Source: Helicobacter ibis
GTDB taxonomy: Bacteria > Campylobacterota > Campylobacteria > Campylobacterales > Helicobacteraceae
DNA: 64,000 nucleotides
Assembly: GCF_027859255.1 (NCBI RefSeq)
Contig: NZ_JAQHXR010000003.1
Location: 1 to 64,000, forward strand
Direction: 5' to 3'
Part shown: in pieces, positions 49,352-58,571 of the stretch
Layout of the letters: each line of letters starts with the position of its first letter
How positions within the stretch are numbered: the stretch's first letter is position 1
Notes under the pieces: model-generated
The model's database searches: none
Told to the model about the DNA's origin: nothing
What the model saw: the letters and a program-made list of their open reading frames with translations, nothing else
Program-made: the position numbers and the translations under genes

Positions 49352-49886
49352 TTTTTGACCTTATGTATTCTTCTAAATTTTTCATTGCTTGTTTGTGATT
49401 GTTTAGGAATTCTTTGTGCGAATCTTTATGTATATGATTTGTTATACAAAATATCCCTAATGCTGGAATGCTAAATTCCTTAGCCACAGATAGAATGCTA
49501 AAAAACTCCATATTTTCGTATCTGATACCCATTTTAAATAATTTTTGTGCTAGGTTTTGATTGGTGCTTATGTAATTACTGCAATTTACTATGTTTAGGA
49601 GTTCTTTTGTTTCATGTGAAACATTTTCTAATGTGATATAGTTATCAGTTGGTGTGTATGAATCTGAAGTTAAAAATGATAACTCTATATTACTAGCACT
49701 TTGGGATTCAAATATATCTAATAACTTAGCACTATTATCATAAGCCCCACAGCTTCCTATAAATACTATTTCTTCTGGCTTATCATGCATTATAGATCGG
49801 ACAAGATTTATAGCACTATTTACTAATCCTACTCCAATGGGCTTTGCAAATGCAAAACTTTCGATATTACCAGCACAATAAATCAT
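49341..49886 (-). CDS. Purine-nucleoside phosphorylase-like protein
   Basis: A 181-residue protein of the nucleoside phosphorylase superfamily, shorter than typical (about 230-290). [10 protein letters not shown] corresponds to the phosphate/substrate loop, and [28 protein letters not shown] to the conserved ME-x-(8) region with acidic residues for base binding. It may salvage purines or act on futalosine/MTA relatives; substrate undetermined. A parS-like site lies within the coding sequence. It overlaps the S4 gene by an ATGA. Confidence 0.65.
   Translation of the reverse strand: MIYCAGNIESFAFAKPIGVGLVNSAINLVRSIMHDKPEEIVFIGSCGAYDNSAKLLDIFESQSASNIELSFLTSDSYTPTDNYITLENVSHETKELLNIVNCSNYISTNQNLAQKLFKMGIRYENMEFFSILSVAKEFSIPALGIFCITNHIHKDSHKEFLNNHKQAMKNLEEYIRSKNAK
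49608..49623. other. parS-like centromere site within a coding sequence
   Basis: TGTTTCATGTGAAACA is identical to the site at 48189 and is one mismatch from consensus parS. It is embedded in the phosphorylase-like gene, 1.4 kb from the other copy. Confidence 0.75.
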
Positions 49887-50131
49887 AGCTTCTCTCTATA
49901 ATATAGATGAGATTCATTTTTCTTTATTGTTTTTGTTTCTGGGATTTTTAGCACTTCATAGAATCTAGATTTCTCTAAAAATGCAATTTCAATTATATCT
50001 CCAACTTTCACATTTCTACTAGCTTTTATAGCTATACCATCTATCTTTACTACGCTATTTTCTATCATATCTTGTGCTATTGTTCTTCTTTTAGTTATAT
50101 TTACAGCATTTAAAAACTTATCAACTCTCAC
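49883..50131 (-). CDS. S4-domain RNA-binding protein
   Basis: An 82-residue protein consisting almost wholly of an S4 domain (MRVDKFLNAVNITKRRTIAQDMIENSVVKIDG, then VKVGDIIEI), like Hsp15/RlbA heat-shock RNA-binding proteins. It is preceded by a 123-base gap to divergent argG. In H. pylori a similar small S4 gene (HP1423) is known. It probably binds rRNA or stalled 50S subunits. Confidence 0.85.
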   Translation of the reverse strand: MRVDKFLNAVNITKRRTIAQDMIENSVVKIDGIAIKASRNVKVGDIIEIAFLEKSRFYEVLKIPETKTIKKNESHLYYREKL

Positions 50132-50254
50132 AAATAACCTTATTTTTTGATTTATTCTACATAGTTTTGGCTTAAATATGGAATTAAGAGGCTTAATAAT
50201 CTTGTAATAGCTTTTTTCTTATAATCGTTCGAATCTTAAGGCTAAGGAGAAGTT

Positions 50255-51460
50255 ATGAAAGAGATTAAAAAAGTAGTTTTAGCATATAGCGGGGGGCTTG
50301 ATACAAGCGTGATTTTAAAGTGGCTTGGTGATACTTATAATTGTGAGGTAGTAACATTTACAGCAGACATCGGACAAGGAGAAGAGGTAGAGCCTGCAAG
50401 AGCAAAGGCACAGAAGCTCGGCATAAAGAGTGAAAATATCTTTATTGAAGATTTGAGGGAAGAATTTATTAGAGATTTTGTGTTTCCTATGTTTAGGGGA
50501 AACACCATTTATGAAGGAGAATATTTACTTGGCACGAGCATCGCACGACCACTTATAGCAAAAAGACTAGTTGAAATTGCCAAAAAAGTAGGTGCTGATG
50601 CAATCTCTCATGGTGCCACAGGCAAGGGAAATGATCAAGTGCGATTTGAAATAGGTGCATATGCACTAAACCCAGATATTAAAGTCATCGCTCCTTGGAG
50701 AGAATGGGATTTAAACAGCCGTGAAAAGCTCCTAGACTATGCAGAAAAAGCAGGAATAGAGATAGAAAAGAAAAAGAATAAATCTCCTTATTCAATGGAC
50801 GCAAATTTGCTTCACATCAGCTATGAAGGGCAGATATTAGAAGATCCAAATGTCGCTCCTGAAGAGGATATGTGGAGATGGTCTGTAAGCCCTAAAAATG
50901 CACCCGATAAGCCTACAATTATCACGATAGAGTTTAAAAATGGCGATGGTGTGGCAATCAATGGAGAGAAGCTAAGTCCAGCAGAGTTTTGGGCAAGACT
51001 AAATAAGCTTGGTGGTGAGAATGGAATCGGACGCCTTGACTTAGTAGAAAATCGCTATGTGGGAATGAAATCTCGTGGCTGCTATGAAACTCCGGGTGGC
51101 ACAATCTATCTAAAAGCACATCGTGCAATAGAATCTCTATGTCTTGATAGAGAGGAAGCACATTTAAAAGATTCTCTAATGCCAAAATATGCCGAGCTTA
51201 TTTATAATGGATATTGGTTTAGCCCAGAGCGAGAGGCACTACAAGCACTCATTGATAAAACGCAAGAAAAAGTTGAGGGTATAGTAAGACTAGAGTTATA
51301 TAAAGGTAATGTAACAATTCTAGGGCGTGAATCTAAAAAATCCCTCTTTAATGCTGCATATAGCACCTTTGAAGAAGATTCTGTCTATAACCAAAAAGAT
51401 GCTGCAGGATTTATAAAGTTAAATGCGTTGAGGTTTATAATTGCGGGGAAAGCAAGATAG
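50255..51460 (+). CDS. argG: Argininosuccinate synthase
   Basis: A 401-residue enzyme ligating citrulline and aspartate in arginine synthesis. Motifs: [17 protein letters not shown] (ATP pyrophosphatase loop), [25 protein letters not shown] and [28 protein letters not shown] and CGA arginine codons and a higher GC share set it apart from its neighbours, which mostly use AGA. H. pylori lacks argG while many Campylobacter have it, so horizontal gain or selective retention is possible. AAGGAGAAGTT precedes the ATG. Confidence 0.96.
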   Translation: MKEIKKVVLAYSGGLDTSVILKWLGDTYNCEVVTFTADIGQGEEVEPARAKAQKLGIKSENIFIEDLREEFIRDFVFPMFRGNTIYEGEYLLGTSIARPLIAKRLVEIAKKVGADAISHGATGKGNDQVRFEIGAYALNPDIKVIAPWREWDLNSREKLLDYAEKAGIEIEKKKNKSPYSMDANLLHISYEGQILEDPNVAPEEDMWRWSVSPKNAPDKPTIITIEFKNGDGVAINGEKLSPAEFWARLNKLGGENGIGRLDLVENRYVGMKSRGCYETPGGTIYLKAHRAIESLCLDREEAHLKDSLMPKYAELIYNGYWFSPEREALQALIDKTQEKVEGIVRLELYKGNVTILGRESKKSLFNAAYSTFEEDSVYNQKDAAGFIKLNALRFIIAGKAR

Positions 51461-51478
51461 AAAAGTTAAGGAAGTAAA

Positions 51479-52456
51479 TTGACTTTATTAAAAAATTATG
51501 CAGATTGTCTATTTAATGATTTTTTATTTACTAAAGAAATTTTTTTAAAAAATTTAAAAGGTAAAAGCTTAACTTATAAACGCTACACAAAAAGCCCACT
51601 GCGTTATGGTGGGGGTAAATCTTTAGCCGTTGGGATGATAATAGAGAATTTTCCAAATAATGTAAAGCGTGTAGTTAGCCCATTTATTGGTGGGGGTAGT
51701 TTAGAAGTAGCGTGTGCTTTGGAATTAAATTTAGAGGTTTTAGCCTTTGATATTTTTGATATTTTGGTTAATTTTTGGCAGGTGTTAAATAAAGATTCTA
51801 AAGCACTTTATGAATCCTTGGAGAAGTTAGAACCGACAAAAGAAACCTATGAAAAAATTAAAGATGAACTAAAACTTTATTGGAATGAAAGGCATAAAAA
51901 TCCACAAAATAAGCCTCAAATTAATCTAGATTCTATCACTCTTGCAAGAGATTATTATTTTAATTTTAATCTTAGTTATGGTCCTGGATTTCTAGGATGG
52001 ATGAGCAAGATTTATGAAGATAAAAATCGCTATTTAAACACCTTAGAAAAAATTAAAAACTTCAAAACACAAAATCTAAAAGTAGAATGTAAAAGTTTTG
52101 AAAAAGTTTTTAGAGAATATCCAAACGACTTTTTCTATTGTGATCCGCCTTATTTCTTAGAAGGAGATTCTAAGATGTTTAAAGGAATCTATCCTATGAG
52201 AAATTTTCCTATTCATCATAATGACTTTAATCACGAACTTTTGGCAGAGTGTTTAAAGAATCACAAAGGAAAATTTATTTTAAGCTACAATGATTGTGAA
52301 TTTGTGCGAGAAGCCTATAAAGACTTTAAGATTCTAGAGCCAAAATGGCAATACACAATGGGACAAGGTGAGATTAGAATCGGTAAAAATCGCATAGAAC
52401 GAGGTGATGATAATAATATAAAGCAAAGCCACGAGCTTTTAATTATAAAGGAGTAA
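51479..52456 (+). CDS. D12-class N6-adenine DNA methyltransferase
   Basis: A 325-residue Dam-like enzyme. SPLRYGGGKSLAV (about 38-50) is the SAM-binding start, FIGGGSLEVA motif I and FFYCDPPYFLEGD carries catalytic DPPY. The start is TTG 51479 after AAGGA. The first 35 residues precede the usual D12 start and may be an extension. A restriction-type gene follows by three bases, forming a type II system between argG and ctsE. The recognised sequence is not predictable by eye. Confidence 0.85.
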   Translation: MTLLKNYADCLFNDFLFTKEIFLKNLKGKSLTYKRYTKSPLRYGGGKSLAVGMIIENFPNNVKRVVSPFIGGGSLEVACALELNLEVLAFDIFDILVNFWQVLNKDSKALYESLEKLEPTKETYEKIKDELKLYWNERHKNPQNKPQINLDSITLARDYYFNFNLSYGPGFLGWMSKIYEDKNRYLNTLEKIKNFKTQNLKVECKSFEKVFREYPNDFFYCDPPYFLEGDSKMFKGIYPMRNFPIHHNDFNHELLAECLKNHKGKFILSYNDCEFVREAYKDFKILEPKWQYTMGQGEIRIGKNRIERGDDNNIKQSHELLIIKE

Positions 52457-52459
52457 GTA

Positions 52460-53044
52460 ATGAAAATAAGTGAGGTAAAAACTGCTTTTAAAATCGCTGA
52501 TGTTGAGTTTGTAGAGGGTAGCACAAAACTTAATTTTAATTATTTAAAAGAGCTAAAAAATGAAAATGGTGAGCCACTACCACAAAAGATTCTAACTGAT
52601 AATGTAGCTAGGGTATATTTAATTGTTGTTAATGGAGAGATTAAGAAAATTGGAGGAATTAAAAGCACTTTAGAGATTTATAGAGATGGTGGAGTAAAAG
52701 GGCGTCCTAGCATACGCAGTTTTGGTGTGTGGTATTTTTTGTATTATACGATTTTAGAGGGTGCAAAAATAGAATTTTATATGATTTACCAAGAAAATTT
52801 TGAAAAAGAAATTAAAGGTTTATTTGGAACTAAATTAGTGCAAAATGCGTATATTTCATATAAACTTATAGAACAATGTTGCATTGATGATTATTTGAAA
52901 GAAGAAAATGGAAAATACCCAGAATGGAATGTGCAAGAGCAAGGAATGGATTGGCCACTAGAAATCAAAAATGAACACGCAACATTGCAACAAAACGCAC
53001 AAAATAGAGAAAAGAAAGTGAATAGAAAAGAGGTTAAAAGATAA
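52460..53044 (+). CDS. Putative type II restriction endonuclease, GIY-YIG-like
   Basis: A 194-residue protein adjacent to the DNA methyltransferase. Residues about 48-110 (ARVYLIVVNGEIKKIGGIKS, then GRPSIRSFGVWYFLYYTIL) resemble the GIY-YIG nuclease core (Y-L-I and K-I-G in place of GIY and YIG, followed by Arg and a later Glu), as in Hpy188I or Eco29kI types. The C-terminus is Lys-rich. AAGGAGTAAGT precedes the ATG. The fold call is tentative; the restriction role rests on pairing. Confidence 0.55.
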   Translation: MKISEVKTAFKIADVEFVEGSTKLNFNYLKELKNENGEPLPQKILTDNVARVYLIVVNGEIKKIGGIKSTLEIYRDGGVKGRPSIRSFGVWYFLYYTILEGAKIEFYMIYQENFEKEIKGLFGTKLVQNAYISYKLIEQCCIDDYLKEENGKYPEWNVQEQGMDWPLEIKNEHATLQQNAQNREKKVNRKEVKR

Positions 53045-53180
53045 TGCAGTAATGAGCTATTCTAGTTTATATTTATTGCAAATAGTTACAAATATCTTTT
53101 ATAAACTACAAAAAGCTTTTTAATTATTTACTTGATTTGATTTGTCATGTTACAATCTACCTAAACTCTAAAGGATAAGA

Positions 53181-54584
53181 TTGATACAAGGTCTAAATGT
53201 AGATTCTGCACTTAGTTTGAGTATTTTGCAAATGCAGTATTTTGGTGTTGTGATTGTAAAAATAGAAGACTCCAAACTAAGCATAGTAACCACAGAAAAA
53301 AGCGAGAATCTAGATTCTTTTAAAGCATTACATAAAGATAAAACTTTAGAGATAAATACAATAAATGAAGATAGTTTTAATAGCTTAATAGAATATCTAC
53401 AAGTAGAAGAGCAAATAAACAAATATAAATCTTCCATGCTACAAGAAATAAATGATGAAATCACACAAGATGGCACTTCTAGTGCTATGAATCTCTTAAC
53501 ACTTATCTTGCAAGAATCTATCTATAAAAATGCAAGTGATATACACTTTGAAAAAGATATGAATAACATGCGTATAAGGCTTAGAGTAGATGGAATCTTA
53601 ATTGATAGATTTTTGTTTGAAGAAGTTTGTTTTGCACCACTTTCTTTATGTTTGAAGCTAATTGCAAACCTTGAAATAACTGAAAATAGCGTAGCACAAG
53701 ATGGGAGATTCTCCTTTAATCTTAAAAGAAAAAATGGAGAAAATAATGAGTTTGACTTTAGAGTCTCAACTTTACCTCTAATAGATGGCGAATCAATAGT
53801 TCTTAGAATCTTGGACAAAAATAAGACAATATTAACGCTAGATAATCTTGGGTTTTGTGAATCTCAACTGCAAAAATTGGAGTATCTATATAACTTGCCA
53901 TATGGGCTAGTTTTAGTTACAGGTCCTACAGGAAGTGGGAAAAGCACGACTTTATATGGAATGCTAAATATAATAAAAAATAAGAATCTAAAAATAATCA
54001 CAATAGAAGATCCAGTAGAATATAGACTGCAAGAAATATCTCAAGTTGCCATAAATCATAAAGTAAGCTTTAGCAATGTGTTAAGGAATGTATTAAGACA
54101 AGATCCAGATGTGATAATGATAGGTGAAGTAAGAGATAAAGAAACGCTAAAAATAGCTATACAAGCAGCATTTACAGGGCATTTAGTATTTGCTACTCTT
54201 CATACAAATGATTCTTTAGATGCTATTTCTAGGATATTAGAGCTTGGTTTAGAGCCTTATTTTATATCACAGGCATTAAGTGGGATAATCTCTCAAAGGC
54301 TAATTAGAAAACTATGTACTTGCAAAGAAAAGACAGATATAGGATTTATAAAAAAAGCATGTCAAAAGTGTAGTTTTACCGGGTATAAAGATAGAGAAGT
54401 AATCGCTGAAATATTATTAAACGATGAATCTTTAAGTGATTTTATAAATGGGAAAATAACAAAAAGTGAGCTATTAGAAATAATAGAGGCAAAACATGAG
54501 AACTTCTCTCTAACAAGCCAAGCAATGCTGAAAGTAAAGAGTGGTATAACTGATATTGATGAGGTTTATAGGGTTGTTAAATGA
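53181..54584 (+). CDS. ctsE: Type II secretion/competence ATPase (GspE/PilB family, CtsE-like)
   Basis: A 467-residue hexameric ATPase. Walker A is GPTGSGKSTTLYGML, the Asp box ITIEDPVEYRL, Walker B DPDVIMIGEVRDKETLKIAIQAAFTGH with the His box ATLHTNDS, and a C-terminal Zn-type CTCKEK...CQKCSFTGY motif. Unlike full GspE it has a short N-terminal domain. TTG 53181 follows AAGGATAAGA. It is coupled (ATGA) to the GspF-like gene, as ctsE-ctsF in C. jejuni, where they are needed for natural transformation. Pseudopilin genes are 31 kb away. Confidence 0.85.
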   Translation: MIQGLNVDSALSLSILQMQYFGVVIVKIEDSKLSIVTTEKSENLDSFKALHKDKTLEINTINEDSFNSLIEYLQVEEQINKYKSSMLQEINDEITQDGTSSAMNLLTLILQESIYKNASDIHFEKDMNNMRIRLRVDGILIDRFLFEEVCFAPLSLCLKLIANLEITENSVAQDGRFSFNLKRKNGENNEFDFRVSTLPLIDGESIVLRILDKNKTILTLDNLGFCESQLQKLEYLYNLPYGLVLVTGPTGSGKSTTLYGMLNIIKNKNLKIITIEDPVEYRLQEISQVAINHKVSFSNVLRNVLRQDPDVIMIGEVRDKETLKIAIQAAFTGHLVFATLHTNDSLDAISRILELGLEPYFISQALSGIISQRLIRKLCTCKEKTDIGFIKKACQKCSFTGYKDREVIAEILLNDESLSDFINGKITKSELLEIIEAKHENFSLTSQAMLKVKSGITDIDEVYRVVK

Positions 54585-55774
54585 TTTTTTATATCACCTA
54601 TAAAAAAGATGGTAAGTTAAAATCCAAAAAAATAAAATGTGATAGTTTTGAAGCACTAGATATAACATTAAGTAAAGAGCAAATAAAGCCAATAAAAATA
54701 GAAACAAAAGAGAGTATATTTAATAGATTTATAAAACTAAAACCAAGCACAAAAGAAATGATAAATATGTTCTATCATATAAAGCTTGGATTAAAGGCAA
54801 AATTACCATTCAATAAAATACTAAGCGATACGCTAGATGGGACAAAAAATAAAAAATTACAATTACAAATACAAAGAATCTTGCTTGGACTAAATGCTGG
54901 AAAATCGTTGCATATGTGTTTTGTTGAGGCAAAATTTAGTGATTTTATATGTTCTATGATAGATATAGGTGAGAAATCTGGGAATTTACTATCTTCTTTG
55001 GAATTTATAATTTTGGATTTAAAAAACAAAGCAAAAAATACAAAGCTTTTAAAAAAGGCTATTTCCTATCCTGCATTTGTTTGTGTTGTTATGGCATGTG
55101 TGTTTTTGGCTATTACTATTTTTGTTTTGCCACAATTTGAATCCTTGTTTTTGAGTATTAAAGGAGATTTGCCTTTTGCTAGTGTCAGCTTATTATTTAT
55201 GAGATTCTTGGTTTTAGAATATGGAATCCTTATTGCAGTAATTTTTATTATTATTTATATAATAATAAAAATATTTTATCAAAAGTCATGTTTTGTAAGA
55301 GAAAGATTGTCTTATTTGTCTTTAAAACTACCATATTTTGGAGCGGTATTTTATTATTATGAAAGTGTGAAATTTTTCCTTAGCTTTTATTGGACTTATA
55401 AGAGTAAAGTGAAACTAGAGGCTGCATTAAGCATATCTATACAATCTCTAAATAATGAATATTTAAAATCAAAGTTAAATAGTGTGTATATAAGTGTAAA
55501 TAAGGGGTTTAGTCTCCAAGAATCTTTGCTTAAATTAAATATATGGGATAGCCTAACAAAGCAACTTCTAAAAAGCAGTAAAGATGAAGATGGGTTTATA
55601 GAGAGTATAGAGCTTATTTTGGAATTGCACAAAGATGAGTTAGAAAGCAAGGCAGAATCTTTACTTAGCATAATAGAGCCATTTATGATTTTTGTCTTAG
55701 GATTATTGGTTTTGTGGTTGGCACTTGGCGTATTTTTGCCACTTTGGGAGTTACCTAGTCAGATACAAATATAG
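54581..55774 (+). CDS. ctsF: Type II secretion/competence inner-membrane platform protein (GspF family, CtsF-like)
   Basis: A 397-residue protein with two T2SF domains (about 60-180 and 265-380) and three transmembrane helices (near 165-190, 205-225 and 370-390). FYHIKLGLKAKLPFNKILSD and MIDIGEKSGNLLSSLEFII are typical of the first domain. It anchors the ATPase for pseudopilus assembly. No gspD/ctsD-type secretin is in the window, so the machine is dispersed as in Campylobacter. Confidence 0.83.
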   Translation: MIFYITYKKDGKLKSKKIKCDSFEALDITLSKEQIKPIKIETKESIFNRFIKLKPSTKEMINMFYHIKLGLKAKLPFNKILSDTLDGTKNKKLQLQIQRILLGLNAGKSLHMCFVEAKFSDFICSMIDIGEKSGNLLSSLEFIILDLKNKAKNTKLLKKAISYPAFVCVVMACVFLAITIFVLPQFESLFLSIKGDLPFASVSLLFMRFLVLEYGILIAVIFIIIYIIIKIFYQKSCFVRERLSYLSLKLPYFGAVFYYYESVKFFLSFYWTYKSKVKLEAALSISIQSLNNEYLKSKLNSVYISVNKGFSLQESLLKLNIWDSLTKQLLKSSKDEDGFIESIELILELHKDELESKAESLLSIIEPFMIFVLGLLVLWLALGVFLPLWELPSQIQI

Positions 55775-55814
55775 ATTCATTGGCATTTAAGAATATAATT
55801 ATTAATATTTGAAC

Positions 55815-55834
55815 ATATGAATATTTGTTCATAT
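55815..55834 (+). promoter_or_regulatory. Inverted-repeat operator for the ArsR-family regulator
   Basis: ATATGAA (55815-55821) and TTCATAT (55828-55834) are separated by 6 bases, lying 25 bases before the regulator start; TGAACA and TGTTCA (55810-55831) form an overlapping second inverted repeat. The AT-rich 12-2-12 style fits SmtB/ArsR-family operators that overlap the promoter. Confidence 0.65.
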
Positions 55835-55858
55835 ATAAATTTATTTTAAAGAAATATA

Positions 55859-56188
55859 ATGCAAACAAGAGATGAAATTTTAGAAAAAGTAGCAAATAAT
55901 CTACCAAAGGAAGAATTGTTATACGAGTTAGCAGAGCTTTTTAAAATATTTGGTGATTCTTCTAGGATAAGAATCCTATCGTTATTAAGCAAAGAGAAGT
56001 TATGCGTAAGTGAAATTTCAAAAATATTAAATTTGTCTAATTCTGCAATATCTCATCAATTAAGAATCTTACGTCAAGCAAGGCTTGTTAGATACCAAAA
56101 ACATGGCAAAGAAGTCTATTATGAACTTGACGATGATCATATAGAAAAGATATTTGAGCAGGGATTAGAGCATATTCAAGAGGTGTAA
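55859..56188 (+). CDS. ArsR/SmtB-family metal-responsive repressor
   Basis: A 109-residue winged-helix repressor: FKIFGDSSRIRILSLLSKEKLCVSEISKILNLSNSAISHQLRILRQARLV. The Cys in KLCVSE is the alpha-3 position seen in CadC/ArsR; the C-terminal helix DDDHIEKIFEQGLEHIQE has the Asp/His/Glu spacing of the alpha-5 zinc/cadmium site of SmtB. It probably represses itself and the P-type ATPase 10 bases downstream, relieving repression on metal binding. Confidence 0.88.
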   Translation: MQTRDEILEKVANNLPKEELLYELAELFKIFGDSSRIRILSLLSKEKLCVSEISKILNLSNSAISHQLRILRQARLVRYQKHGKEVYYELDDDHIEKIFEQGLEHIQEV

Positions 56189-56197
56189 GGAATAGTA

Positions 56198-58102
56198 ATG
56201 GAAGGCTGTTGTAATAGTGGTTGCTGTGGTGGCAAGAAAGAAAGAGCTAGTTATAGGCAGATATTATTTATAGCAAGTTCGACTATATATGTATGCACTT
56301 TAGGCATAGATTTTATGAAGCTAGATGTGCAAGAGTTAATTTTGAGTGCTATATATTTATTTTGTTATTTTGCTTTGGGTTATGAGATTTTAAAAGAGGC
56401 ATTCTTAGGGCTTGTTAGGAAAGAATTTTTTAACGAAAATAGTCTTATGGCTATTGCTTCTATTGGTGCATGGATTATAGGCGATGGTGCAGAGGCTGTT
56501 GCTATTTTGCTTTTTTATCGCGTTGGAGAGAGTTTAGAATCTCTAATAGTAGAAAAGTCCAAACAATCAATAAGAAACCTAAGTTCTCTAAAAATAGAAT
56601 CAGTAAAGATTCTACAAAACAATGAAATACAAGAAAAAGATCCAAAAGATATTAAAATAGATGATATTTTAGTTGTATTAGCAGGAGATAGAATCCCTGC
56701 TGATGGTGTGATTATAAAGGGTGAGAGTAGTATTGATAACTCTGCATTAAATGGTGAATCTCTACCACAAAGTGTAAAAAGTGGTGATTCTTTGCTATCA
56801 GGTGGGATAAACTTGGAGGGCACATTACATATAAAGGCTACAAAAAGTTATGAAGATTCTGCGTTTTCTAAAATTATAAAGCTAATTGAAGAAGGTCAAG
56901 CACAAAAAAGCAAAAGTGAAGAATTTATAAGAAAATTTGCTAGACTTTATACCCCTATAGTTACGCTCTTAGCATTGGGTATCGTCATTTTCCCTACTTT
57001 GTATGAAGTTTTATTTTTAGATTCTGTGTTTTTAGAGAGTTTTAAAACATGGCTTTATAGAGGGATAATCTTTCTTGTCGTATCTTGTCCTTGTGCACTT
57101 GTTATATCTATACCACTTACATTTTTTGCCTCACTTGGAAGGGCGAGCAAAGAAGGTATTTTAATCAAAGGTTCTAGCTATTTAGAAACTCTAAATAGTG
57201 TAAATGCGATAGTATTTGATAAGACTGGGACGCTAACAAAAGGTGAGTTAAGAATAAAAGAAATATATCTATATTCTAAATATGATAAAGAATTTGTATT
57301 AAAAATAGCAAAATCATTAGAGAATAATTCAAATCACCCAATAGCAAAAGCAATACAACTATCGCAAATAGATGAGATATTAAATATTGATAATATAAAA
57401 GAGAGTGCAGGGGGCGGTATAAGTGGGACTTATAATGGTGTAAATGTAGCAGTAGGAAATGCAAGATATATAGAGTCCATAATACAAAAAAACATAGAAG
57501 TTAATACAGATTCAAAATGCCAAGTATTTGTAGCGTATGATTTAGAACTAATATGTAGCATAGAGCTAGAAGATGAATTAAAAAATGAAGCAGTAGAATC
57601 TATAAAAGAGCTTCAAAGCTATGAACTCTATATGCTAAGTGGAGATAGAGAGAATATAGCAAAGGAAATTTCTAATATTGTTGGGATTAAAAATTATTAT
57701 GCAGAATTATTGCCAAGTGATAAAGTTACACATTTAAAAAGCATAATAAAAGAGCAAAGCAAGAATCATAAAAGAACCATATTTGTAGGAGATGGGATAA
57801 ATGATGCACCATCTTTAGCCTTAAGTGATGTTGGAATTGCAATGGGTAAAGGCAGCGATGTAGCACTAGAGGGAGCTGATGTAGTTATTTTAAACGATGA
57901 TTTAAAAAAGATTCCAAAGCTTTTAAAAATAGCTAAAAAAACACGCACAATCCTTTGGCAAAATATAATCTTTGCATTAGGGGTTAAAGCAGGAATCATG
58001 ATTTTAGGTGCATTTGGTGTGGCAAATTTATGGGTAGCACTTTTTGGTGATGTGGGTGTAGCACTCCTTGCACTATTAAATGCAATTAGAGCTATAAGGT
58101 AA
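56198..58102 (+). CDS. Heavy-metal-exporting P1B-type ATPase (Zn/Cd, ZntA/CadA-like)
   Basis: A 634-residue membrane pump. The N-terminus has a Cys-rich tail (EGCCNSGCCGGKK) instead of a full HMA domain. It carries actuator NGESLPQS, transmembrane metal site SCPCALVIS, phosphorylation motif DKTGTLTKGE, ATP-binding HP in NSNHPIAKA, and VGDGINDAPSLALSDVGIAMGKGSDVALEGADVV. The CPC plus the terminal Lys/Asp-type helix MILGAFGVANLWVALFGDVG point to Zn2+/Cd2+/Pb2+ efflux. The regulator upstream agrees. Selectivity between Zn, Cd and Pb is not decided. Confidence 0.92.
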   Translation: MEGCCNSGCCGGKKERASYRQILFIASSTIYVCTLGIDFMKLDVQELILSAIYLFCYFALGYEILKEAFLGLVRKEFFNENSLMAIASIGAWIIGDGAEAVAILLFYRVGESLESLIVEKSKQSIRNLSSLKIESVKILQNNEIQEKDPKDIKIDDILVVLAGDRIPADGVIIKGESSIDNSALNGESLPQSVKSGDSLLSGGINLEGTLHIKATKSYEDSAFSKIIKLIEEGQAQKSKSEEFIRKFARLYTPIVTLLALGIVIFPTLYEVLFLDSVFLESFKTWLYRGIIFLVVSCPCALVISIPLTFFASLGRASKEGILIKGSSYLETLNSVNAIVFDKTGTLTKGELRIKEIYLYSKYDKEFVLKIAKSLENNSNHPIAKAIQLSQIDEILNIDNIKESAGGGISGTYNGVNVAVGNARYIESIIQKNIEVNTDSKCQVFVAYDLELICSIELEDELKNEAVESIKELQSYELYMLSGDRENIAKEISNIVGIKNYYAELLPSDKVTHLKSIIKEQSKNHKRTIFVGDGINDAPSLALSDVGIAMGKGSDVALEGADVVILNDDLKKIPKLLKIAKKTRTILWQNIIFALGVKAGIMILGAFGVANLWVALFGDVGVALLALLNAIRAIR

Positions 58103-58571
58103 TTTAGTAGTTGCAATATTTAGACTAACAAGATATAGCCTTTGTAGTATCACACTGGAGTGTTTTGCGTTTATTACAAGGCTTTATCTTTTGTTATTGT
58201 GAGATTTACACTCCCACTTCTGTCATTATAGAATTAACCATCTTTTTATCTTGTCATTGCAAGGAGGTTTTGTCAATCAAGCATACAAGCAAAGTTATCC
58301 ATTGGTTGCTAAAGCAACCTATTCTTTGGAACAAGCACAGCACAAATCCATTTACTAGAGTTTTAAGATAGATGCAACTTTAGCTTTTCATAAGCTCTTT
58401 TAAACTCCTCCTTTTACTATTGTAAAATTAAATCCCTGCTTAAAGTATTAATAAATTTGTAATTTAGAAACAAACACACAAGAAAATTAAAAAATTAAAG
58501 AAATATTTAACCAAAATATATTCATAAATGTTATATTTATTTTAATTTTTAAGACAAAGGAGATAATAATA
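58103..58571. other. Gene-free 470-base stretch, possible degraded extragenic repeat
   Basis: No credible gene is seen. At 58250-58340 the text (GTCATTGCAAGGAGG, later AATCAAGCA and GGTTGCTAAAGCAACC, a hairpin about 58304-58319) resembles a degraded form of the widespread GTCATTGCGAG...GAAGCAATC extragenic element. The last 90 bases are very AT-rich and should hold the promoter of the dioxygenase-azlCD genes; AAAGGAG precedes ATG 58572. Confidence 0.4.

Noticed and set aside
58165-58371. 68-codon frame downstream of the P-type ATPase
   Set aside because: No ribosome site, spans the repeat-like hairpin, and its translation resembles no protein.
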